Source: Anaeromyxobacter dehalogenans (GTDB lineage Bacteria; Myxococcota_A; UBA9042; DTJE01). From it: a DNA stretch of 7,624 bases. The position numbers and the translations under genes are program-made. The notes beneath the pieces were generated by a model, which saw nothing but the letters and a program-made list of their open reading frames with translations, was not told the DNA's origin and did no database searches. Where the stretch lies: assembly GCA_020722625.1 (NCBI GenBank), contig DYKK01000160.1, positions 1 through 7,624 on the forward strand. The letters are read 5' to 3'. This document shows positions 1-5,421 of the stretch, piece by piece. Position 1 is the stretch's first letter. Each line of letters starts with the position of its first letter.

Positions 1-24
1 CAGTGTCAGTGTCAGTGTCAGCGC
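1..24. repeat. CAGTGT hexamer tandem repeat at the window edge
   Basis: Three perfect copies of CAGTGT (1-18) are followed by one degenerate copy, CAGCGC (19-24). The array may extend to the left beyond the window. The unit is a multiple of three, so in a reading frame it would encode alternating Gln and Cys. No gene can be assigned to it, and it is most likely an intergenic simple-sequence repeat. Confidence 0.75.
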
Positions 25-80
25 CAGGACAACGTCGGTCGCGGGGGACGGGGCGGGACGACGAGGCCACGTGCAACGCG

Positions 81-108
81 ACCCCGGATCCCGGACCCCG
101 GATGCCGG
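81..108. repeat. Tandem duplication of a 14-nt unit
   Basis: ACCCCGGATCCCGG (81-94) is followed directly by ACCCCGGATGCCGG (95-108), with one mismatch. It ends about 20 nt upstream of the -35 element of the first promoter. It could be a slippage product or a pair of binding sites. The sequence does not distinguish these. Confidence 0.7.
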
Positions 109-127
109 ACTTTTGCGAAGAAACTCG

Positions 128-156
128 TTGACATCCTCCAGACCCTTTGGGATAGT
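128..156 (+). promoter_or_regulatory. Predicted sigma70 promoter P1 with extended -10
   Basis: The -35 hexamer TTGACA (128-133) matches consensus perfectly. After a 17-nt spacer comes the -10 hexamer GATAGT (151-156), which matches TATAAT at four of six positions and is preceded by TGG, an extended -10. Predicted transcription starts near 163. The transcript would have a leader of about 168 nt before the receptor start codon, including the stem-loop at 225-270. It is the best-matching promoter in the window. Confidence 0.65.
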
Positions 157-224
157 TGGTTCGAAGGCTCGTTTTGTGGATGAAAGGCCCTGTCGGCGGG
201 CGGACGGTGGAGGTTTGACCTTGC

Positions 225-270
225 CGCGTCGCCGAGCCGGCCCGCAACACCCGGCCGGCACGGTGGCTCG
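225..270. promoter_or_regulatory. Long GC-rich stem-loop in the operon leader
   Basis: The arms 225-242 and 253-270 pair over 18 positions: 14 Watson-Crick pairs, two G-T (G-U in RNA) wobbles (229/266, 231/264) and two mismatches (227/268, 235/260), around a 10-nt loop (243-252). The inner seven pairs are all G-C. There is no T-run on either side, so it is not a classical intrinsic terminator. It lies between P1 and P2 and ends about 12 nt before the likely -35 region of P2. It could be a leader RNA structure in the P1 transcript or a palindromic protein-binding site. Confidence 0.6.
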
Positions 271-281
271 CGGAGGGGGGC

Positions 282-310
282 TTTCGGGGCGGAAAAGGGT
301 GTGCTAGAAT
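282..310 (+). promoter_or_regulatory. Predicted extended -10 promoter P2 of the receptor gene
   Basis: The -10 hexamer TAGAAT (305-310) matches TATAAT at five of six positions and is preceded by TGC, giving TGCTAGAAT. The -35 position at 17-nt spacing holds TTTCGG (282-287), a weak match, so recognition would rest on the extended -10. Transcription would start near 317 and give a 5' leader of about 14 nt. The decamer GTGCTAGAAT recurs with one change (GTGCTAGGAT) at 4926-4935, before the response regulator. This promoter argues against the GTG at 301 as start codon of the receptor, because that codon lies upstream of the predicted transcript start. Confidence 0.55.
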
Positions 311-330
311 CCAGCCATTCAGGGGGTCGA

Positions 331-2364
331 ATGCAACCGCGGAGGGCAGGGTCGCGGTACGCGGCAACGATGGCGTTCCTGGCGACCGGGTTCGCGTGTC
401 CCGCTGCCCTCGCCCAGGAAGGGGAGGCCGGGCGCCCCATCGAGGAGATGACCCTCGAGGAACTGCTGGAGGTCCCCGTGGCCATCGCGACCCCGTCGAA
501 GCCGCAGGCGGTCCGCGACACCCCGGGCATCGTGACGGTCATCACGCGCCAGGAGATCCAGGAATCGGGCGCGCGCGGCCTGATGGAGGCGCTCTCGCTC
601 GTCCCCGGCTTCGCGTTCGGCGTGGACGTGGAGGGCGCGGTCGGCGTCGGGTTCCGGGGCATCTGGGGCCACGAGGGCAAGGTGCTCCTCCTCGTCGACG
701 GCCAGGAGATGAACGAACTCGACTACTCGACGACGCAGTTCGGCAACCACTTCCCGCTGGACCTGGTCGAGCGGATCGAGATCATCCGGGGGCCCGGGTC
801 CGTCATCTACGGGGGGTTCGCGGAGCTGGCCGTGATCAACGTGATCACGAGGTCCCCGGACGACTTCCAGGGCGCGAGTGCGTCCTTCTCGTACGGGCGG
901 ATGGCGGGCGCGACGGGTCACGCCACCGCGAGCTTCCTCGTGGCGAGCCCGGTCGAGGGCGTCGAGGGCATGGACGTGAGCATCGGCGCCTATTTCGGTA
1001 CCGGCAGCCGGAGCGACCGCACGTACGCGGACGACGCGGGCGGGTCATACGGCATGGCGGGCGCCTCGTCTCTCGATCCCGGGTTCCTCGATGCCGCGAT
1101 CCGATACAAGGGGCTCCAGGTCCGGTTCCTGATGGACCAGTACCACATCACCACGCGCGACGGGTTCGGCCCCGTCCTGTCCCAGGCGTACGACCAGACG
1201 TTCCCGGCGTACCTCGCCGAGGCGCGCTACGCATGGAAGGTCGCGGAAGGCGCGACGCTCACCCCCCGATTCGCGTTCAAGCACCAGGAACCGTGGCGCG
1301 TCACCGACAAGGCGTCGGAGGTGTACAGCGACCGCTACAACCAGCGCTACACGGGCGGGCTGACCCTCTCCTGGGATCCTCTCGACTCCGTCAACGTGCT
1401 CGCGGCCGTCGAGGGGTACGGCGAGCGCCACGGGCTGAACGACACCGAGGTCGTCGGGCTGCAGCGCTTGTACAGCAACGGGGAGACGTCCGTCGAGTAC
1501 GGCGACGTCGCGGCCATGACCCAGGTCGTGTGGCTCAACGACTGGGTCAACGCCACGGCGGGGGCGCGGTACGAGCACCACACGCAGTTCGGCCACGCGT
1601 TCGTGCCCCGCGCCGCGCTGACGAAGAAGGTGGACTGGTTCCACGCCAAGGGGCTGTTCGCCATGGCGTTCCGCACCCCGAGCGTGCAGAACCTCGCCAT
1701 CAACGCGGGGATCTTGCCCGAGCGGACCCTGGTGTTCGAGCTGGAGCTCGGCGCGGCGCTCGGCGAACACGTGATGCTGACCGCGAACGGGTTCTACACG
1801 AGGATCAAGGACCCGATCGTGTACCGTTCGTCCGTTGACGAGGGCGGCAATACCGTGGAGGAATACGCGAACTTCGGCCAGACCGGCTCGTTTGGAGCCG
1901 AGGCGACGCTCCAGGTCCGGCACCCCCGCGTCTGGATGAACCTTTCGTACTCGTTCTACTCGCCGCGGTGGCTGAACGAGGTGGACCTCTACGACGTGCC
2001 CGGGCGGTCCGACCTGCTCCTGGCGTTCCCCGCGCACAAGGTGACCCTGGTCGGCGCCGTGCACGTGAGCGACCACTTCAGCGTGAGCCCCTCGCTGATC
2101 TTCACCACCGAGCGGTTCGGGATGGCCGGGACCGACGCGGCCGGAAACAGGCTCGTCCGGCGTTTCGACCCCTCGGTCATCCTCAACCTGTACCTGACCT
2201 ACCGGGACCTGGGACTGAAGGGCCTGGACATCGGGTTCGGGGTCTTCAACCTGCTGGACGTCGACGTCCCGTTCGTCCAGCCGTACGACGGGGGTCACGC
2301 CCCCCTGCCCGGACCCTCGCGCGAGTTCCTGGGGCGGATCTCGTACACCTGGAACTTCCAGTAG
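331..2364 (+). CDS. TonB-dependent outer-membrane receptor
   Basis: The 677-residue protein is a 22-stranded-barrel type receptor that would import or sense a ligand with energy from TonB-ExbBD. The ATG at 331 is chosen over the in-frame GTG at 301 because AGGGGG (321-326) lies 4 nt upstream, the signal peptide fits, and P2 overlaps the GTG. Residues 1-28 are a signal peptide (Arg at 4, 5 and 9, hydrophobic 14-22, cleavage after Ala-Leu-Ala28). The plug covers about 45-174. It opens with an EELLEVPVAIATPS stretch where a TonB box is expected and ends in the hallmark ERIEIIRGPGSVIYGG (147-162) and INVITR (169-174). The barrel runs to the C-terminus, RISYTWNFQ, with aromatic residues alternating but Gln rather than Phe/Trp last. 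There is no N-terminal STN domain, so FecA-type signalling through an anti-sigma factor is unlikely. Length is usual for the family. The ligand cannot be told. The gene starts an operon with yfiR-like and two-component genes. Confidence 0.93.
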   Translation: MQPRRAGSRYAATMAFLATGFACPAALAQEGEAGRPIEEMTLEELLEVPVAIATPSKPQAVRDTPGIVTVITRQEIQESGARGLMEALSLVPGFAFGVDVEGAVGVGFRGIWGHEGKVLLLVDGQEMNELDYSTTQFGNHFPLDLVERIEIIRGPGSVIYGGFAELAVINVITRSPDDFQGASASFSYGRMAGATGHATASFLVASPVEGVEGMDVSIGAYFGTGSRSDRTYADDAGGSYGMAGASSLDPGFLDAAIRYKGLQVRFLMDQYHITTRDGFGPVLSQAYDQTFPAYLAEARYAWKVAEGATLTPRFAFKHQEPWRVTDKASEVYSDRYNQRYTGGLTLSWDPLDSVNVLAAVEGYGERHGLNDTEVVGLQRLYSNGETSVEYGDVAAMTQVVWLNDWVNATAGARYEHHTQFGHAFVPRAALTKKVDWFHAKGLFAMAFRTPSVQNLAINAGILPERTLVFELELGAALGEHVMLTANGFYTRIKDPIVYRSSVDEGGNTVEEYANFGQTGSFGAEATLQVRHPRVWMNLSYSFYSPRWLNEVDLYDVPGRSDLLLAFPAHKVTLVGAVHVSDHFSVSPSLIFTTERFGMAGTDAAGNRLVRRFDPSVILNLYLTYRDLGLKGLDIGFGVFNLLDVDVPFVQPYDGGHAPLPGPSREFLGRISYTWNFQ

Positions 2365-2374
2365 GAGGCACGGC

Positions 2375-2938
2375 GTGGGGGTGCCTGCCGCACGGCTCGG
2401 GCGGGTCTCGTGTCTCGCGGCGCTGCTGGTCGCGGCATCCGTGGCCGGGAAGCCTTCGACGGTGGCCGACGAGCACCGCGTCAAGGCCGAGCTGGTCGAG
2501 CGGTTCTGCCGTTTCATAGACTGGCCCGAGCGGTCCCTCGGGGGGGCCGAACGGCCCTTCGTCATCGGGATCCTCGGGACCGACGAGGTCGGCCCGGTCC
2601 TCGAGGAGGTCGTGCGGACGCGCCGCATCCAGGGCAGGCCCGTGGAGGTCCGCTGGCTCGCGACCCCGGCGGGCGTCCAGGACTGCCACGTCGTGTGGAT
2701 CGCGCGCTGCTCCCCGGACGGCCTCACCGCGGTCCTCGCGCGCACGAGAGGACGGCCCATCCTGACCGTGGCCGACACGCCGGGCTTCGCGCGGGCCGGC
2801 GTGCTGATCAACCTCGTCCGCAAGGGCAACCGCGTCGGCTTCGAGATCAACGCCGCCGCGGCAAAGGCGAGCGGGCTCGTGTTCAGCTCGAACCTGCTGC
2901 GGCTCTCGACCATCGTGGATGCGGAAGGAGGCCTGTGA
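2375..2938 (+). CDS. YfiR-family (DUF4154) periplasmic signalling protein
   Basis: The 187-residue protein is predicted to be periplasmic. A Sec signal peptide (Arg7 and Arg10, hydrophobic 11-24, possible cleavage after Ser-Val-Ala24) precedes a complete YfiR/DUF4154 domain: VKAELVERFCRFIDWPE (36-52), PFVIGILG (61-68), IQGRPVEVRWL (85-95), CHVVWIA (104-110), ILTVADTPGFARAG (129-142), INLV (145-148), GFEIN (155-159) and SSNLLRLSTIV (171-181). In Pseudomonas, YfiR holds the CHASE8-HAMP-GGDEF cyclase YfiN inactive. By analogy this protein should regulate the kinase encoded next (inference). Cys104 and Cys112 lie close together and might form a redox-sensitive disulfide, as reported for a cysteine pair in P. 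aeruginosa YfiR. The GTG start is well placed: AGGAGG (2363-2368) overlaps the receptor stop codon, with 6 nt to the start. The gene's stop overlaps the kinase start (GTGA). Confidence 0.9.
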   Translation: MGVPAARLGRVSCLAALLVAASVAGKPSTVADEHRVKAELVERFCRFIDWPERSLGGAERPFVIGILGTDEVGPVLEEVVRTRRIQGRPVEVRWLATPAGVQDCHVVWIARCSPDGLTAVLARTRGRPILTVADTPGFARAGVLINLVRKGNRVGFEINAAAAKASGLVFSSNLLRLSTIVDAEGGL

Positions 2939-4932
2939 TCCGGCTTCGCGCCATCTCCATCCGCTGGATCATCTCGGGGGTCATCCTGATCACCGCGCTG
3001 GTCCTCCTCGGGATCGGGTTCTGGGTGACGGCGCGCCACGCCGTGGAGTCGTTCCGGCGTGACCTCATCGAGACCCTGGTGCAGGTCGCGTCCGCGGTCG
3101 GCGACTACAGCGTCGCCGACCTCGCGTTCGGGACCCACGAGGAGTCGGCGAAGAACCTCGCGCGCCTGCGCGAAAGCGCGCACATCGAGGCGGTCGCGCT
3201 CTACGACGCGACGGGGGACCTCTTCTCGGATTTCGTGCGGTCCGACGCCCAGCGGCGTGGGGTGCGTGACCGGCTCGTCGGCGACATCCGCGAGGAGGTG
3301 GTCGTCGAGCCGGGGTTCGTCGAGGTGTACCGCCCCCTCGTGCGCCAGGGGGAGAGGTTCGGCACCATCTACCTGAGGGCCTCGACCGCCGAGCTCGACC
3401 GCCGGATCGCGGCCTACCTGCTGTGGCTGGCCGGCGTGGGGGCCGGCCTCGTGCTCCTGTCGGTTGTCTTCGCGCTCGTGTTCCAGAGGGTCGTGTCCAC
3501 GCCGATCCTGAGGTTGTCCAGGGCCGCCCAGGTCGTGTCCTCGACCGAGGACTGGTCCACGCGGCTCACGGAGCGTGGTGCGAGGGAGGTCGTCCACCTG
3601 ACGCGCAGCTTCAACAACGTCCTTCGGGTCGTCGAGCAGAGGCAGGCCGAGAGGGACGAGGCCGAACGGTCCCAGCGGCGATACGCCGAGCGCCTGAGGG
3701 TGCTGCGCGAGATCGACCGCGCGATCCTCGAACCCGAGTCGCTCCCCGTCATCGCCCGCAGGGCGCTGGAGGGGCTCGCGACGCTCGTGCCCTCTGTGGT
3801 CTCGGCCGTCGCCGACTGCACCGACGACCACCGGGGTTCCTCGCTGCTCGCGGCCCTCCCCCCCTGGGCCGACGGCCCGGGGATCGGCGTCGTCGAGGCC
3901 GTCCGTGACGGGGAGGCCCTGGCGTCCGCGTTCGCGTCGGGCCGGCCCGTGGAGATGGGCATCGCCGGCGACACGACGGGGCTTCCCTCGAGCGTTCGGG
4001 CGGTGGCCGCAGCCGGCGCGCGGATGACGGTCTCGTTCCCCCTGAGGGCCGAGGACCTGCTCCTCGGTTGCCTGACGGTCGGGGTCCATCGCAGGGAAGA
4101 CCTGTCGCCGGAAGACAACGACACCGTGCAGGAGGTGGCGGCGCTGGTCGCGCTCGCCGTCCGGCAGCACCGCATGGCACGCGAGATCGAGCGCCACACG
4201 GCCGAGCTGGAGCGTCGGGTCTCGGAGCGCACCAGCCAGCTGGAGGCGAGCAACCGCGAGCTCGAGGCGTTCGCGTACTCGGTGGCCCACGACCTGCGCG
4301 CGCCGCTGAGGAGCATCCACACGTTCGCGAGTGCGCTCCAGGAGGACTACCCGGACGCGCTGGACGACGCCGGGAAGGACCTCCTGCGCCGCGTGGTGGA
4401 GGCGAGCCGCCGGATGGACGCCCTGATCCGCGACCTCCTCGAGTACAGCCGCGTCGCCGTCAAGGAGGTGGAGCTCGCGTCCGTGGACCTGGACCGGGTC
4501 GTCGAGGAAGCGCGCGGCCAGCTCGCCTCCGTCATCGCGGACAGGGGGGCCGAGGTCGCCGTCGAGGCCCCGCTGGGCCGGGTCGTCGGACACCACGCGA
4601 CGCTTCTCCAGGTGGTCGTGAACCTCCTTTCGAACGCCGTGAAGTTCGTTGCCGCCGGCACGACCCCTCGGGTCCGGGTCCGCGCCGAGGCCCGGGACGG
4701 AGGCGTTCGTCTGTGGATCGAGGACAACGGGATCGGCATCGAGCCGCAGTACCACGAGCGGATCTTCCGGCTGTTCGAGCGGCTGCACGGCGCCGACGCC
4801 TACCCGGGCACCGGCGTCGGGCTCGCCATCGTGAAGCGCGGCATGGAGCACATGGGCGGCCGTACAGGGCTCGAGTCGGAGGCGGGACAGGGGACCCGTT
4901 TCTGGATTGAGCTGCCCGCCGCCCCGTGCTAG
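2935..4932 (+). CDS. Sensor histidine kinase: CHASE8-like, HAMP, GAF, HisKA, HATPase
   Basis: The 665-residue inner-membrane kinase has TM1 at about 11-33, a periplasmic region at 34-160, TM2 at 161-183, HAMP at about 183-238, GAF at about 255-410, a coiled coil at about 412-443, HisKA with H-box His452 (SVAHDLRAPLR), N-box Asn563 and Asn567, G1 DNGIG (597-601), F-box IFRLF (610-614) and G2 GTGVGL (625-630). All kinase motifs are intact. The periplasmic part (GDYSVADLAFG, then LARLRESAHIEAVALYD, 56-91) resembles CHASE8, the domain through which YfiN meets YfiR. The kinase core is of the phytochrome-like type, but there are no PAS-GAF-PHY modules and the GAF shows no sign of binding bilin. The GTG start overlaps the yfiR-like stop by 4 nt. 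AAGGAGG (2925-2931) lies only 3 nt upstream, and the overlap implies translational coupling. An upstream open frame to 2410 is rejected because it covers the yfiR-like gene. The CHASE8 call is from recalled family patterns and is less sure than the kinase call. Confidence 0.92.
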   Translation: MIRLRAISIRWIISGVILITALVLLGIGFWVTARHAVESFRRDLIETLVQVASAVGDYSVADLAFGTHEESAKNLARLRESAHIEAVALYDATGDLFSDFVRSDAQRRGVRDRLVGDIREEVVVEPGFVEVYRPLVRQGERFGTIYLRASTAELDRRIAAYLLWLAGVGAGLVLLSVVFALVFQRVVSTPILRLSRAAQVVSSTEDWSTRLTERGAREVVHLTRSFNNVLRVVEQRQAERDEAERSQRRYAERLRVLREIDRAILEPESLPVIARRALEGLATLVPSVVSAVADCTDDHRGSSLLAALPPWADGPGIGVVEAVRDGEALASAFASGRPVEMGIAGDTTGLPSSVRAVAAAGARMTVSFPLRAEDLLLGCLTVGVHRREDLSPEDNDTVQEVAALVALAVRQHRMAREIERHTAELERRVSERTSQLEASNRELEAFAYSVAHDLRAPLRSIHTFASALQEDYPDALDDAGKDLLRRVVEASRRMDALIRDLLEYSRVAVKEVELASVDLDRVVEEARGQLASVIADRGAEVAVEAPLGRVVGHHATLLQVVVNLLSNAVKFVAAGTTPRVRVRAEARDGGVRLWIEDNGIGIEPQYHERIFRLFERLHGADAYPGTGVGLAIVKRGMEHMGGRTGLESEAGQGTRFWIELPAAPC

Positions 4933-4935
4933 GAT
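4907..4935 (+). promoter_or_regulatory. Predicted internal promoter P3 before the response regulator
   Basis: TTGAGC (4907-4912) matches the first four -35 positions. It is followed by exactly 17 nt and TAGGAT (4930-4935), preceded by TGC as an extended -10. The stop codon of the kinase gene (TAG, 4930-4932) is the first half of this -10. Transcription would start near 4942, about 24 nt before the response regulator ATG. The decamer GTGCTAGGAT nearly repeats that of P2. This promoter would let the response regulator and hybrid kinase be made independently of the receptor, yfiR-like and kinase genes. Confidence 0.55.
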
Positions 4936-4965
4936 CACTTTCAGCGAACGGGGGGAGGATAGGCC

Positions 4966-5418
4966 ATGGAGGAAAATCGCTGGGCGCCGGTCCTCGTGGT
5001 CGACGACGACGAGGACGACCGGTTCAACATCCAGCGGGCCGCGGCCAAGGCGAACCTGGCGAACCCGATTGTCTGCCTGAAAGACGGCGAGGAGGCCGTG
5101 AGCTACCTCTCGGCCGTCGCCTCGGGCGAGCCCGGTCCCGGGCCCGCGCCGGTCGTCCTGATCCTGGACCTGAAGATGCCGCGGATGTCGGGATTCGAGG
5201 TGCTGGCGTGGCTCCGCGAGCAGCCGGGCCTCCGTCGCCTGCCCGTGATCGTGTTCACCTCCTCCGCGGAGGACCCCGACATCCAGCGGGCGTACGAGCT
5301 GGGCGCCAACTCCTACCTGGTCAAGCCGGTGTCGTTCGTCAGCCTCGTGGAGTTGATGTCAACGCTCGGCCTGTACTGGCTCATTCTGAACAAGCCGCCC
5401 GACCTGACTGCGGTGTGA
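4966..5418 (+). CDS. Single-domain response regulator, Rcp1-like
   Basis: The 150-residue cytoplasmic protein consists of one receiver domain and no output domain. The acidic pocket is Asp13-Asp14-Asp15, the phosphoacceptor is Asp68 (LILDLKMPRMSG), the switch Thr is Thr98 (IVFTSS) and the conserved Lys is Lys120 (SYLVKPVSF). The C-terminal LYWLILNKPP and the early AAKANLANPIV stretch are typical of stand-alone receivers that partner phytochrome-like kinases (Rcp1 group), which matches the kinase core encoded just upstream. It probably takes phosphate from that kinase, and may pass it to a phosphotransfer protein or act by protein contact (inference). ATG 4966 is supported by GGGGGGAGG (4950-4958), 7 nt upstream. 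The 33-nt gap after the kinase gene contains the start of a predicted transcript from P3. Confidence 0.93.
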   Translation: MEENRWAPVLVVDDDEDDRFNIQRAAAKANLANPIVCLKDGEEAVSYLSAVASGEPGPGPAPVVLILDLKMPRMSGFEVLAWLREQPGLRRLPVIVFTSSAEDPDIQRAYELGANSYLVKPVSFVSLVELMSTLGLYWLILNKPPDLTAV

Positions 5419-5421
5419 ACC

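Larger units (their letters stand above)
1..330. other. Non-coding leader region upstream of the operon
   Basis: I see no convincing gene here. Frame +1 is open from the window edge to a stop at 181-183, but its start is just the hexamer repeat read as Cys-Gln, and it runs through a strong promoter, so I do not call it. A 12-codon ATG frame at 180-218 has no ribosome binding site. The region holds two short tandem repeats, two promoters and a long stem-loop, listed separately. Composition is patchy: 109-185 is clearly richer in A and T than the flanks, as expected of a promoter region. Confidence 0.75.

Noticed and set aside
180..218. A 12-codon leader peptide in the P1 transcript
   Set aside because: There is no ribosome binding site before the ATG, and there are no runs of regulatory codons of the kind used in attenuation.
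301..330. GTG 301 as the start of the receptor
   Set aside because: The codon overlaps the predicted P2 -10 region and lies upstream of its transcript start. It would also add ten residues before a signal peptide that is already complete from ATG 331, which has a good ribosome binding site.
396..1838. A 480-codon + strand frame inside the receptor gene
   Set aside because: It overlaps the receptor in another frame, and its product is almost wholly Arg, Gly and Pro. The receptor frame has signal peptide, plug and barrel features.
2410..2934. Extension of the membrane kinase upstream to 2410
   Set aside because: The added 175 residues are an out-of-frame reading of the yfiR-like gene. GTG 2935, with AAGGAGG just upstream, puts TM1 at the N-terminus as expected.
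2935..4932. The membrane kinase as a bacteriophytochrome
   Set aside because: The kinase core and partner receiver are phytochrome-like, but there is no PAS-GAF-PHY photosensory module. The protein has two membrane segments and a HAMP domain, and its single GAF shows no bilin-binding signature.
1045..4938. A 1297-codon open frame on the minus strand
   Set aside because: It runs antisense across the receptor, yfiR-like and kinase genes, all with clear family motifs. Its translation is low-complexity (Arg, Gly, Pro, Asp, His rich) with no domain. Long antisense open frames are expected where third positions are nearly all G or C.
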